Positions 15,992-25,407 of a DNA stretch of 64,000 bases are shown piece by piece. How positions within the stretch are numbered: position 1 is the stretch's first letter; every line of letters starts with the position of its first letter. The stretch is from Phenylobacterium sp. Lineage in GTDB: Bacteria; Pseudomonadota; Alphaproteobacteria; Caulobacterales; Caulobacteraceae. The notes under the pieces were generated by a model. It was not told the origin of the DNA and searched no databases. It saw only the letters and a list, made by a program, of their open reading frames with translations. The position numbers and the translations under genes were made by a program. The DNA lies in NCBI GenBank assembly GCA_004799545.1, contig SSMU01000020.1, positions 104,214-168,213 of the forward strand, read 5' to 3'.

Positions 15992-17878
15992 ATGCCGGTT
16001 GTCACAGCGGCGCTGGCGGCTGCGGCCGCGATCGCGGGCGTGCATGAATATCAGGACCTGGCGCTCTCGCCGCGCGGCGACCTGGTCGCCTCGGTGGAAT
16101 CCCTGGCGACGCCCGGCCGGGCCCGCGAGCCGCACGGCGTGGTGGTGGTGCGCCGCACGGCCGACGGCGCCATAGCCGCCACCTACGACCCCTGCCCCGC
16201 CTGCCGCTATGGCGATCCGACCTGGTCGCCGGACGGGACGACGCTGGCCTTCACCGCCTCTGACCGGGCGAGCCATACCGGGTCCCTGATGCTGGCCACC
16301 GGCGAGGCCGTGAAGACGGTGAGCTTCGACGGCCTGGCAGCCAAGCCGCGGTTTTCCCCCGACGGCAGGACCCTGGCCCTGCTGGCCACGGCGCACGCCC
16401 ACAAGGAGAGCGGCGCGACCAGTCCCGGCGCGGCCCGGGTCGGCGACATCGACGAGGCGCCCGACGAGCGGCGGATCGCGGTGGTGGAGGGCGGCGCGGT
16501 GCGCCTGGTCTCGCCGGCCGACCGCTTCGTCTATCAATACGACTGGACGCCGGACGGGCTCGGCTTCGTGGCCAGCGACGCGGTGGGCGACGGCGACAAC
16601 AACTACTGGGTGGCCGAGCTGCAGGCCGTCGACCTGGCGACCGGGGCGGCGCGGACCATCGCCAAGCCTGCGGTGCAGATCGGATCGCCGCGGGTGTCGC
16701 CGGACGGCAGGACCGTGGCCTTCATCGGCGGGCTGATGAGCGACTTCCCGGTGATCGGCGGCGACCTCTATACCGTGCCGATCGCCGGCGGCGAGCCGCG
16801 CGACATGACGCCGGGCTTCAAGGGCAGCTTCGCCTCGCTGAGCTGGGGCAAGGCCGGCCTGTTCGCCACCGCCCTGGTCGGCGAGAAACAGACGCTGTTC
16901 TCCGTGGGCCGCGGCTTCGCCCTGAAGCCGCTGTGGGCGGAGGCGGCCTCGACGGAGGCGGGTGACGGCGAGCTGGCGCTGTCCGCCGACGGCCGCAGCG
17001 CCGCCGCCACCCTGCAGACCTTCGCCCTGGCCCCGCGCATCGTCGCCGGGCCGGTGGGCGCCCTGAGGGCCATCACCCACGACAACGACGCCCTGGCCGC
17101 CAACGCCGAGGCGCGCAGCATCACCTGGAGCAACGAGGGCTTCCAGGTGCAGGGCTGGCTGCTGGCGCCGAAAGGCGTGGCGGCCGGCAAGACCTATCCG
17201 ATGGCGGTGGTGGTGCACGGCGGACCGTCCTCGGCGGTGACGCCGCGGTTCCTCTGGGAAGGCTCGACCCACGCCCTGCTCGACCACGGCTACTACGTCT
17301 TCCTGCCCAACCCGCGCGGCTCCTACGGCCAGGGCGAGGCCTTCACCAAGGCCAACGTCGAGGACTTCGGCGGCGGCGACCTGCGCGACATCCTGAAGGG
17401 CGTCGACGCGGTGGAGGCGGCCGCGCCGGTCGATGATCACCGGCTGGCGGTGATGGGCGGCTCCTACGGCGGCTTCATGACCATGTGGACGGTGACCCAG
17501 ACCCACCGCTTCCGGGCCGCGGCGGCCGGCGCCGGGATCGCCGACTGGGTCAGCTACTACGGCGAGAACGGCATCGACCAGTGGATGGTCCCGTTCTTCG
17601 GCGGCACGGTCTACGACCACCCGGCGGTCTATGACCGGCTCTCGCCGATCCGCTACATCAAGGCCGCCACGACGCCGACCTTCATCTATGTGGGCGAGCT
17701 CGACGTGGAGTGCCCGGCGCCGCAGAGCCTGGAGTTCTGGCACGGCATGAAGGCCGTGGGCGCGCCCGCCTCGCTGGTGATCTATCCCGGCGAGGGCCAC
17801 CGCATTCAGAAGCCCGCCGACCAGCAGGACATCGAGGCCCGCACCCTCGCCTGGTTCGACAAGTACCTGGGCCAATAA
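15992..17878 (+). CDS. S9 family prolyl oligopeptidase (acylaminoacyl-peptidase type)
   Basis: This serine peptidase has 628 residues. An N-terminal beta-propeller shows repeated SPDG-type turns (WSPDGTTLAF, FSPDGRTLAL, VSPDGRTVAF). The C-terminal alpha/beta hydrolase domain begins near residue 395. The catalytic triad is readable: Ser491 in GGSYGGFM, Asp571 in GELDVECP and His603 in GEGHRI. The RGSYGQGEAF oxyanion region is also present. A hydrophobic N-terminus suggests possible export. It stands alone and converges on mtgA with 4 bp between stops. Confidence 0.92.
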   Translation: MPVVTAALAAAAAIAGVHEYQDLALSPRGDLVASVESLATPGRAREPHGVVVVRRTADGAIAATYDPCPACRYGDPTWSPDGTTLAFTASDRASHTGSLMLATGEAVKTVSFDGLAAKPRFSPDGRTLALLATAHAHKESGATSPGAARVGDIDEAPDERRIAVVEGGAVRLVSPADRFVYQYDWTPDGLGFVASDAVGDGDNNYWVAELQAVDLATGAARTIAKPAVQIGSPRVSPDGRTVAFIGGLMSDFPVIGGDLYTVPIAGGEPRDMTPGFKGSFASLSWGKAGLFATALVGEKQTLFSVGRGFALKPLWAEAASTEAGDGELALSADGRSAAATLQTFALAPRIVAGPVGALRAITHDNDALAANAEARSITWSNEGFQVQGWLLAPKGVAAGKTYPMAVVVHGGPSSAVTPRFLWEGSTHALLDHGYYVFLPNPRGSYGQGEAFTKANVEDFGGGDLRDILKGVDAVEAAAPVDDHRLAVMGGSYGGFMTMWTVTQTHRFRAAAAGAGIADWVSYYGENGIDQWMVPFFGGTVYDHPAVYDRLSPIRYIKAATTPTFIYVGELDVECPAPQSLEFWHGMKAVGAPASLVIYPGEGHRIQKPADQQDIEARTLAWFDKYLGQ

Positions 17879-17882
17879 GGGC

Positions 17883-18596
17883 TCAGTAGATGCAGGCGTC
17901 GAGCTCGTCGCGGCGGACCACGCCGGCGCGGGCGACGATGGTCCCGGAGCGGCGGCGGACGTAGGCGCCGGGGCTGGCGGCGCGCCAGGCCAGCGGCTTG
18001 GGGATGATCACCGCCAGCCGGGCCGCCTGGGCGGGCGTCAGGTGGGCGGCGCTGACCCCGAAATTGTGCTGGGCGGCGGCCTCGGCGCCATAGACGCCCG
18101 GGCCCCACTCGATGGAGTTCAGATAGACCTCCATGATCCGCGGCTTGCCCCACAGGGTCTCGATCAGCACCGTGAACCAGGCCTCCAGCCCCTTCCGCGG
18201 CCAGTCGCGGTCGGGCCAGAGGAAGATGTTCTTGGCGGTCTGCTGACTGATCGTCGAGCCGCCGCGCAGCCGCTCGGAGACCGCGTTGTGGTGCAGCGCC
18301 TTCTCGATGGCGGCCACGTCGAAGCCGTGGTGCTCGCAGAAGCCGGAATCCTCCGAGGCGATCACCGCGCGGACCAGCTGCGGCGAGATCCGGCTGAGCG
18401 GGACCCAGCGGCGGTCGAAGCCGCGACCCTCGATGAGCCGCTCGACCATCAGGTAGGTGATCGGCGGCGGCACGATGCGGTAGAGGCCGACCACCACGAT
18501 CGGGCCCACGAAGACGAAGACCAGCACGGCCAGCAGCGTCCAGCCGACGAGGCGGCTGGCCAGGCTGCGGCGGGCCTTCTTCGATCTGGGCGCCAA
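17883..18596 (-). CDS. mtgA: monofunctional biosynthetic peptidoglycan transglycosylase
   Basis: MtgA polymerises lipid II into glycan strands. The 237-residue product has a single N-terminal membrane anchor (residues 18-40) and the GT51 motifs. These are [14 protein letters not shown] with catalytic Glu82, [30 protein letters not shown], and [20 protein letters not shown]. There is no transpeptidase domain, and the length is typical for MtgA. Its divergent neighbour is a nitroreductase 78 bp away. Confidence 0.95.
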   Translation of the reverse strand: MAPRSKKARRSLASRLVGWTLLAVLVFVFVGPIVVVGLYRIVPPPITYLMVERLIEGRGFDRRWVPLSRISPQLVRAVIASEDSGFCEHHGFDVAAIEKALHHNAVSERLRGGSTISQQTAKNIFLWPDRDWPRKGLEAWFTVLIETLWGKPRIMEVYLNSIEWGPGVYGAEAAAQHNFGVSAAHLTPAQAARLAVIIPKPLAWRAASPGAYVRRRSGTIVARAGVVRRDELDACIY

Positions 18597-18673
18597 AGGT
18601 TTCCTTCCCCCCGGAAAGCCGGTGTAGGTGATTCCCTGATGGGTGAGGGTCGCGCCGGAGCGGTTGAGGGTCG

Positions 18674-19333
18674 ATGAACGTCAGCGAGGCGGTGGCGGGC
18701 CGCGTCTCCATCCGCGGCTTCCTGGACAAGCCCGTGCCGGGGGAGACGGTCAAGGACATCCTGGCGCGCGCCGCCCAGGCGCCGTCCGGCGGCAACCTGC
18801 AGCCCTGGCGGGTCTATGCCCTGGCCGGCCAGCCGCTGGCGGACTTCAAGGCCATCGTGCGGGCCAACGCCTTCGGCGAGCCGCCGGAGTACGAGGTCTA
18901 TCCGCCCAACCTCTGGGAGCCGTTCCGCACCCGTAGATTCCAGAATGGCGAGGACCTCTACGCCACCCTCGGCATCCCCCGCGAGGACCGGCCCGCGCGG
19001 CTGCGGCAACTGGCCAGGAACGGGGAGTTCTTCGGCGCGCCGGTTGGGATCTTCTTCTGCCTCGACCGCAAGCTGGGACCGCCGCAGTGGGCCGACCTCG
19101 GCATGTACATGCAGAACGTCATGCTGCTGGCCGTGGAACGCGGCCTCGACACCTGCCCGCAGGAGTACTGGGCGCGCTATCCGAAGACGGTGGCGAGCTT
19201 CCTCAGCCTGCCCGAGGACCACATGCTGTTCTCCGGCATGGCGCTGGGCTGGCGCGATCCCGAAGCCCCGATCAACGCGCTGAAGGCCGCGCGCGACCCC
19301 TTCGAGATTTGGGGCGAGCTCGTGGGGTTCTAG
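18674..19333 (+). CDS. nitroreductase family protein
   Basis: The 219-residue product is a predicted FMN-dependent oxidoreductase of the nitroreductase fold. It has the N-terminal [12 protein letters not shown] motif, the flavin-binding [13 protein letters not shown] segment, the dimer-interface [24 protein letters not shown] helix and the closing [16 protein letters not shown]. The physiological substrate is unknown. Its 3' end overlaps by 62 bp the end of the convergent DUF4231 gene, which has a low-complexity basic tail there. Confidence 0.9.
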   Translation: MNVSEAVAGRVSIRGFLDKPVPGETVKDILARAAQAPSGGNLQPWRVYALAGQPLADFKAIVRANAFGEPPEYEVYPPNLWEPFRTRRFQNGEDLYATLGIPREDRPARLRQLARNGEFFGAPVGIFFCLDRKLGPPQWADLGMYMQNVMLLAVERGLDTCPQEYWARYPKTVASFLSLPEDHMLFSGMALGWRDPEAPINALKAARDPFEIWGELVGF

Positions 19334-19802
19334 CCGCGGCGGCGGCGGCCTTGCGCGCCGTCTCCTCCTCCGCCTTCGCCTCGTCCTGCAGGCGGCCGAC
19401 CCACTTGGCGTTCTCGGTGGAGATCAGCGATTCCACGCGCTCGACGAGGATCTTCAGGGCCTGGGCCGCGCTCGCGCCGCCATAGGACCCGACGCCGCCC
19501 ATGTAGGTGTACTTCTCATGCCGCAGGGCCTCGCAGGTGGAGCGGTAGGTGATCCAGTTCTGCTGCCATTGGTTCACGTGCTGGACGGTCTCCAGCACCA
19601 GAACCCCGGCGGCCAGGGCGGCGGTCAGCTCCGGATAGCGGAGGAAGGCGAGCACCGGGATGAAGGCGGTGACGATCACCTGCGTCAGGCGCGTCCGCTT
19701 GTACCACCGCTGGGCCTCGCCCGACTTGCGGTCGTACCAGGCGACCTGCTGCTCGAGCCGCAGATAGCCGCTGTCGGGCTCGTCCTGCACCCTGGCGTCC
19801 AT
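19272..19802 (-). CDS. DUF4231 two-transmembrane protein, third gene of the TIR-STAND operon
   Basis: The 176-residue product opens with the DUF4231-like block YLRLEQQVAWYDRKS. Two membrane helices follow (VIVTAFIPVLAFLRYP, then LTAALAAGVLVLETVQHV), then WITYRSTCEALRHEKY and a Lys/Arg/Ala-rich C-terminal tail. DUF4231 proteins resemble the SLATT 2TM proteins, which are proposed membrane effectors in bacterial conflict systems. The ATG at 19802 has GGGAGAGGG 7 nt before it and sits 26 bp after the STAND stop, so the genes are co-transcribed. Membrane-disrupting function is inferred, not shown. Confidence 0.75.
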   Translation of the reverse strand: MDARVQDEPDSGYLRLEQQVAWYDRKSGEAQRWYKRTRLTQVIVTAFIPVLAFLRYPELTAALAAGVLVLETVQHVNQWQQNWITYRSTCEALRHEKYTYMGGVGSYGGASAAQALKILVERVESLISTENAKWVGRLQDEAKAEEETARKAAAAAARTPRARPKSRRGRARPSAR

Positions 19803-19828
19803 CGGATTTCCCTCTCCCGGCGGCATGG

Positions 19829-22800
19829 TCAGCGCTGCGCCTCGCCGACGAACTCGGTGACTGAGACCTGCCGGGTGACGCCGTCGCTCATCGGCCGCAA
19901 GTACCGCCAGTTGAGCTGGGGCGTCTGACCGTCCGGATTGGTGACGGTGATCGGCGCCCCGGCGACGACCAGGGCGCCGTTCCGAAGCACCAGCGCGCCG
20001 TGCATGATCGAGAACCGGCTGATCGAGCCGTCGGCGTGGTGGATCGCGTAGTTGGTGGAGCCCGCCCGAGCCTCGACGATCCCCGACGCCGGCGCCACGA
20101 CCCGGGATCCGGGACGGAGCAGGTACATCCGGGTGGAGCCCAGATCGTGGGAATCGCCGCCGACGACCGGCTCCCGCAGCTTCACGGAGGGGTCGGCGAG
20201 GGAGGTGGCCTCGGCGCCCAGCTTCACCCAGGCCGTGTCGGCGGCGGCGGCGAGGCGGGCGACATCGGCAGGCTTGGCGTCAACGCGGCACCAGTCGTCG
20301 CGCGTCGTTCGCAACGCGAACAGGAAGCGGCGGCCCCCGAACACGCAGCTCAGTTTCGGCTGCCCCGGGGTGCGATCGCCCAGCGCCACCCACTCCACGG
20401 CGCTGCCGCCATAGGCCGGCAGATATTGTCGCGGCGCCGCCCGGAACCGGTCCCGCGCGGCTTCATTGGCGAACAGCATGGTCGGTCCACCGGCCACGGG
20501 CTGCAGCTTCACGTTCTCGTCGCCGCGAACCAGTCGAGGACCGGACGCATAGGTGGTGACGTCGTACCCCTCGAGCCAGAATGCGCGGACCGGCGTGGGG
20601 ACGACGGGTCGATCGCGACTTTGCTTCTCCCGGCCGCCCTGGCTTCGGACAATCGGATCGAGCGCGGTCACGGCGGTGTCGAACGCCGTCCCGCATTCGG
20701 GATGGATCCGGTCAGGCCCAGGGGTGCAGAGGGTCCTGTATTCACCGACAAGCTTGGTCACCGAGGCGACGCGGACGCTGTCCTGCCAGTTGACATGGGT
20801 GCTGGGTGAACTCCTCAGGTCCTCGAGGAGGCCGTCCTCGTTGGCCAGCCGCATGAGCCCGGCGTTCATGCGCTTCAGGCGCTCGTCGAGGCCCGTCGCC
20901 GCGAGCTGGGCCATCTGGGTGCGCGGCGGCATCTCGGCGACACCTGGAAGCTGCGCCGCCAAGTGGGGGTCGGGCGCGCCACGGGCGGCCAGGACGGTCA
21001 GGACACGCACCAGCGCGCCGGCCTTGTCGATCGCCGCAAGCGTCTGGTCCAGCGCGCTTTCTCCGGTCGGCGGAATCTCGTCCTCCCCGCCCTCGGTCTC
21101 GAAGCGCCAGAGGAGAGGCAGGGAATCCATCAGGAAGTTCGTGCTGGTGTTGTCGCTCATCAGCAGCGGCAAGCGCACCGAATAGGCCGTATCGAACGCC
21201 TCGTTGGCCTCCAGGGCGCTGGCGTAGACAGACGCCGGTTGCTCGGCGTTCGGATTGGCGAGGAGCTGCTGCTTGGCCTGTTCGACGAGCGCGTCGTCAA
21301 CGTCCATGAACACGCCGAACTGACGCGCGCGCAGCGCCTCGACGAAAATGTGCAGCTTCAGCCGAGGCAAGGAGGTCTCAGGCGGCGTATCGTCGCCGGC
21401 CGCGTCCGTGGTCGGCGACGCCAGGGCGGCGTCATCCTCAAGCACCAGCAGAATGTGGCCCGCGTCCTCCTTGCGCCCTTGGTCGAGGCGAAGCTCGGCC
21501 GCCGCCGCGCGGCAGCCGATGGTCGCCAACCGCCGCTCGTCAGAGGGTCCAGACAGCTCCGCGCATCTCCCGGCGATCTGGTCGATCTCCGGCCGCAGTC
21601 CGATCCTGCGATGCAGGCGGATGAGGGCGGCGGAGGCCTCCTGGCCGGCGGCCGCCGCGGCCGGGGCCCGTTCGCTGGCGACGGCCTGGTAGGACTGGAC
21701 GTAGGCCTTGGCGGCGGCGGCGTAGTCCTGGCGGAGCTCCGCGGCCTCGCCCTGGGCCGCATAGGAGCGGGCGACGAGCGCCGGGTCGTTGGAATGTTTC
21801 CGCACCGCCTCGGCCTCCGCGGCGATGGTCTTCGCCGCGGCCTGGCCGGAGGCGTCGGCGCCCACGTCCTCGGCGGCGGTTTCGGCGGCCAGCAGATGGA
21901 GATGGGCGAGTTGTTCGTCGGCGCCGGCCGTGTGGGCGCCGGGGCTCGATTCCAGCAGCTTGGAGAGCTGTTCGGCGTTCGCAAGGGTCGCGGCGGCGAC
22001 CGTGCCGACCCGATCGTGCTGGTCTTCGAGGCGCGAGGCTTCGCTGTGGATCAGGGCGATCAGGGACCCATTGGAGCGCCGTGACTGGTCCAGCGCCTGC
22101 ACGGCGTCCCGACGCGAGGCGTTGGCCGCGTCGGTCAGCTTGATCTGCCTGTCCAGGAGATCGCGATTGGCCATCGCAAGGGCTGTCTGTTTGGCCGCGG
22201 CCAAGGTCTCGCTTTCAACCGCAGCCTTGGCCGTGTCCCTGGCCTGGCTGGCGATCCGCAGGAGGCGGTGCTGTTCGAACTTATCCCTCGCCTGCTGCCG
22301 CGCGTACTTGGTTTGCTGCACGGCGTAGGCGGCCGTGCCGGCGATGCCGACGATCAGGGCGGCGATCGTCGCTGTGCTGGAGTAGCGGGTCAGCCGTCGC
22401 CGACGCGCGGCGGTTTTCTCCGCCTCGCGCTCCATCTCTCGGAACTCGGCCTCGAACTCGAGACGCCGCGCCTCGCCACGGTCGAGGAAGGCCTGGACCA
22501 CCTCGAACCCAACGAGCGCCTCGCCGTCGAGCCCGGCGGGGCTGTAGCGGTCGGCCCAGGCGGGTGTCGGCCCCTGCGACGTCCACCATTCGCGGCGGCG
22601 CGCCAGCGGCAGGTCCGGCAGAAGAAGGGCGTCGGGGCGTCCCTCCCGCTCCCAGTCCGCGGCCTGGGAGGCGAGGTTGCGCCAGATGTCGGCGGCCTGG
22701 GCCTCGCGCATCAGCCAGACCGACAGCTTCTCGGTCCATTGGCGGATCAGGCTCTCGTGGGTGATGTCGATGTAGCTGTCCGGCCCCAAAGGACCGGTGG

Positions 22801-24022
22801 CGCGCAGGAACTGGCAGTCCTCGCCGGCGAAGGCGTCGACGACGCGGGTGACGACCCCGAGGTCGAGCCCGCTGATCGCGACGATGTCGGCCACGGTGTG
22901 CGGATCGCGGATGGCGAGGGCGACGCTCGGTCCCCGCACGAGCGCGCGAAACACCGCCTCGACCGGCTTTTCGTCGGCCAGGCCCAGCCCGCGGATGACC
23001 TCCTCGCCGTGGGTGTTCAGCGCGCCGGTGAGGCCGCCAATGCCTTGGTAGTCGTCCAAGGTGAGCTCGATGGGCGTTGGGTCGCCGCGGTCGCCGCTCT
23101 CCGATCCGGTTGCGCGCTTCCACATTCGGTTGAGCGCGTATTGCATCAGCGGCAGCTGATCCGACTCGCGGACCGCCTGGATCGGCTCGCTGGTGCGAGC
23201 GCCGGCCAGGGGCGCGAACCGGCCCATGTCGTTGAGGAGGCGCGACTGCAGCGCCTCGCCGATCTCGAAGCCCATGACCGCGGCGGGACCGGCGATCGCC
23301 TCGCGGCAGGCGTCGCGCAGCATGCGCGGGGTGAGGAAGATGCTCCGGCTGATGGCCTCGGCCAGGTCGGGATAGGCGCCGCAGGCCCCGAAATAGTCGG
23401 AGCGCATGGTGATCATGACGTAGATCGGGGCGCGCTCGCTCTTGGCGCTCTCGGTGAGCAGGGCGACGTAGGCCTGGGCGTCCTCGCGGGCCTCCAGGCT
23501 CGCGTAGTTGAACAGCTCCTCGAACTGGTCGACCAGGATGAGCAGTTTCCAGCCCGGCTTGATGTGGCTTTCCTCGCACCACTCGACGATCGAGCGCGGG
23601 CCACGGCGCAGACGGGCTTCGAGCGCCTCGACGTCGGTCTCCGGCGGGTCGGCCTGGTCGGCCTTCAGCAGGGCTTCGGCGAGCTTGGCGATGGGGGCGC
23701 CGCCGGGCAGGCAGTCGGCGAACCGCCACTGGGCGCCGACCGGGCCGAAGCCGCCTTCCAGCGCTTCGAACAGGCCCGTGCGGACCAGCGAGGACTTGCC
23801 GCTGCCCGACGCGCCCAAGACGCCCAGGAAGCGGTTGTCGCTGAGCCGCTGGAGGAGCTGGTCGACCTCCTCGTCGCGTCCGAAGAAGATGCCGGCTTCC
23901 TCCCGCCGGAACGACCGCAGGCCCGGGTAGGGGACGCGAGGCGCGTCCAGCGGCGCCGGTTGGCTGTCGGCCGGCTTCGACCCGCGGACGCGCGGCTCCG
24001 CACCTGCCAGAGACCGCGTCAT
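19829..24022 (-). CDS. membrane-spanning nSTAND NTPase with extracytoplasmic YHS-like and LytM-like domains
   Basis: This 1397-residue protein is a predicted signal-transducing ATPase. Residues 32-430 are an nSTAND1-type module: YPGLRSFRREEAGIFFGRDEE entry, Walker A GASGSGKSS (Lys76), Walker B LLILVDQFEEL (Asp165), MITMRSDYF, and the winged-helix ITHESLIRQW (420-429). A basic segment precedes one membrane helix (about 549-568). The roughly 830 residues beyond it are coiled-coil or TPR-like helices (575-900), a less defined region, a YHS-like domain (about 1150-1265: GYDVTTY, LFANEAARDRF, PRQYLPAYGG) and a degenerate LytM/M23-like domain (about 1295-1365: SRVVAPASGIVEARAG, HHADGS). The ATG overlaps the TIR stop by 4 bp. 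Architecture suggests an envelope sensor coupled to a cytoplasmic switch. Confidence 0.8.
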   Translation of the reverse strand: MTRSLAGAEPRVRGSKPADSQPAPLDAPRVPYPGLRSFRREEAGIFFGRDEEVDQLLQRLSDNRFLGVLGASGSGKSSLVRTGLFEALEGGFGPVGAQWRFADCLPGGAPIAKLAEALLKADQADPPETDVEALEARLRRGPRSIVEWCEESHIKPGWKLLILVDQFEELFNYASLEAREDAQAYVALLTESAKSERAPIYVMITMRSDYFGACGAYPDLAEAISRSIFLTPRMLRDACREAIAGPAAVMGFEIGEALQSRLLNDMGRFAPLAGARTSEPIQAVRESDQLPLMQYALNRMWKRATGSESGDRGDPTPIELTLDDYQGIGGLTGALNTHGEEVIRGLGLADEKPVEAVFRALVRGPSVALAIRDPHTVADIVAISGLDLGVVTRVVDAFAGEDCQFLRATGPLGPDSYIDITHESLIRQWTEKLSVWLMREAQAADIWRNLASQAADWEREGRPDALLLPDLPLARRREWWTSQGPTPAWADRYSPAGLDGEALVGFEVVQAFLDRGEARRLEFEAEFREMEREAEKTAARRRRLTRYSSTATIAALIVGIAGTAAYAVQQTKYARQQARDKFEQHRLLRIASQARDTAKAAVESETLAAAKQTALAMANRDLLDRQIKLTDAANASRRDAVQALDQSRRSNGSLIALIHSEASRLEDQHDRVGTVAAATLANAEQLSKLLESSPGAHTAGADEQLAHLHLLAAETAAEDVGADASGQAAAKTIAAEAEAVRKHSNDPALVARSYAAQGEAAELRQDYAAAAKAYVQSYQAVASERAPAAAAAGQEASAALIRLHRRIGLRPEIDQIAGRCAELSGPSDERRLATIGCRAAAAELRLDQGRKEDAGHILLVLEDDAALASPTTDAAGDDTPPETSLPRLKLHIFVEALRARQFGVFMDVDDALVEQAKQQLLANPNAEQPASVYASALEANEAFDTAYSVRLPLLMSDNTSTNFLMDSLPLLWRFETEGGEDEIPPTGESALDQTLAAIDKAGALVRVLTVLAARGAPDPHLAAQLPGVAEMPPRTQMAQLAATGLDERLKRMNAGLMRLANEDGLLEDLRSSPSTHVNWQDSVRVASVTKLVGEYRTLCTPGPDRIHPECGTAFDTAVTALDPIVRSQGGREKQSRDRPVVPTPVRAFWLEGYDVTTYASGPRLVRGDENVKLQPVAGGPTMLFANEAARDRFRAAPRQYLPAYGGSAVEWVALGDRTPGQPKLSCVFGGRRFLFALRTTRDDWCRVDAKPADVARLAAAADTAWVKLGAEATSLADPSVKLREPVVGGDSHDLGSTRMYLLRPGSRVVAPASGIVEARAGSTNYAIHHADGSISRFSIMHGALVLRNGALVVAGAPITVTNPDGQTPQLNWRYLRPMSDGVTRQVSVTEFVGEAQR

Positions 24023-25407
24023 GGGAACAGCTTTTCGCAGAGCTCGTCGATCGAGCCGTCCGCCGACTCGACCACCTCGAGCCTGTGATAGGCCACCGCG
24101 AGGTCGTCACCTGTCTTCGGGGGCGCCGGACAGAGGTCCACGTACCAGGCCGTCTGCAGCTTGCGCTTGGCCTGCAGCCTCAGGAAGAGCTGCAACTGGC
24201 TGTTGAGCCAGCTGCCCTGGCTCTTCTCATGGACCACCGCCACCCGGTCGCAGCTGAGGTAGTTGGCGCGCAGGTCTTTCGGCTCGTCGCTGTCGAAGTT
24301 CCGCAGCATGACGGCGCGGTTCTTGTTCTTGCCCCGCTCGAAGATCTGGCGGGCGCGCAGGGCGTCGATCTTGTCGGCGTCGATGAACACATAGGAGCTG
24401 CCGGGCGGCGGCGGCGGCTGGGGCGCCGGCTCGGTCGCCCGGGTCACCACCAGCTTCTTGAAGTCCTCGAAGCCCATCTCCGCGACCCGTGGACCGGACA
24501 GCAGCGCGTGGTGCTGCGCGTCCACGATCGTCTCGAGGTCGGTTCCAAGATCGCGCCACTGGAGCAACTGGCTGCTCTTGTGCACCAGGGCGGCCGCGGA
24601 CTGGAATCCGTCGAACCCCTCCGGCATGGTCGCCGGCCGCGGCGTGCGGCTCGGCCCGAGGAGCTGCACCACGACGGCGGCCCGGTCGAGGAGCGCCTCG
24701 AACTCGGTGCGGAACTCCTGGCTCTCCATGTCGGGGTCGGCCAGCAGCACCGGCACGTCGAACTGCTCCAGATAGGTGGCGAGCTCCTCGTTGCGGGCCT
24801 GCAGATCATCCGTCGCCCGGGCGATCAGCACGCACCGGAAGTTCGGATTGGCCGGGCGGCTCGTTGTCGAGCGGCGGCCGATCTCCCGCAACGTCTCCAG
24901 CCGTTCGGCCATGTTGTTCGCGAGGTCGATGAGCCGAACGTTGAACTCCCCAACCGTTTGCTCGAAGGGCTGCGCCGACCCGCGGACCGTCCGCGAGTGG
25001 AACTCCAGACGCAGCGGATCGTCGATGGTGATCGGGTAGGCCTGACCTTTGCGAAGCGGCAGCAGCTCGGCCAGGAAGACGCGGCTGTCGCCACCGGAGG
25101 TGCTGGTGAAGGCGCCGAGCTCCCGGGTCGGCCAGGACGCCAGGTAACGGGGCGATCCGATGATCAGGAAAATCGCTGACTTCTTCGCCATATCGACGCA
25201 CTTCGCGACCGGCTCACCGTACTTGAGGTCGCCGCGGCCCGCGTAGAAGATGCCGATCTCGTCCTCGCCGGGCAGCAGGTTCTGGAGCTGGGTTTCAAGC
25301 TCTTTCACGAGCCGCTGGACCCATGGGTCGCCGCCGAGCCTGAGCCGGTCGTTCCTCAGCGAATAGCTGACGAAGATGTCGACGTCGTACCCCCCCACAA
25401 ACGCCAT
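24019..25407 (-). CDS. multi-TIR-domain protein, first gene of the TIR-STAND operon
   Basis: The 462-residue protein starts with a clear TIR domain (residues 5-150): YDVDIFVSYSLRND, the acidic loop region DEIGIFYAGRGD, then SPRYLASWPTREL. In the last segment Glu96 sits where the NAD-cleaving glutamate of catalytic TIR domains lies. Two further TIR- or Rossmann-like units follow: about 187-325 (FRCVLIARATDD, AVVVQLLG) and, after a proline linker at 329-336, about 337-450 (SYVFIDADKID, CDRVAVVHEK). The ATG at 25407 has GGGAGA upstream. It overlaps the STAND gene by ATGA, so the two products are probably made in fixed ratio. NADase effector activity is inferred. Confidence 0.8.
   Translation of the reverse strand: MAFVGGYDVDIFVSYSLRNDRLRLGGDPWVQRLVKELETQLQNLLPGEDEIGIFYAGRGDLKYGEPVAKCVDMAKKSAIFLIIGSPRYLASWPTRELGAFTSTSGGDSRVFLAELLPLRKGQAYPITIDDPLRLEFHSRTVRGSAQPFEQTVGEFNVRLIDLANNMAERLETLREIGRRSTTSRPANPNFRCVLIARATDDLQARNEELATYLEQFDVPVLLADPDMESQEFRTEFEALLDRAAVVVQLLGPSRTPRPATMPEGFDGFQSAAALVHKSSQLLQWRDLGTDLETIVDAQHHALLSGPRVAEMGFEDFKKLVVTRATEPAPQPPPPPGSSYVFIDADKIDALRARQIFERGKNKNRAVMLRNFDSDEPKDLRANYLSCDRVAVVHEKSQGSWLNSQLQLFLRLQAKRKLQTAWYVDLCPAPPKTGDDLAVAYHRLEVVESADGSIDELCEKLFP

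Noticed and set aside
15971..17875. 634-codon minus-strand open frame opposite the S9 peptidase
   Set aside because: It is antisense to a gene with a complete catalytic triad and has the Arg/Gly/His/Val composition typical of shadow frames in high-GC DNA.
22281..24110. 609-codon minus-strand frame and a 606-codon plus-strand frame inside the STAND gene
   Set aside because: Both are Arg/Pro/Gly-rich shadows of the nSTAND domain, which shows Walker A and B motifs in the chosen frame.
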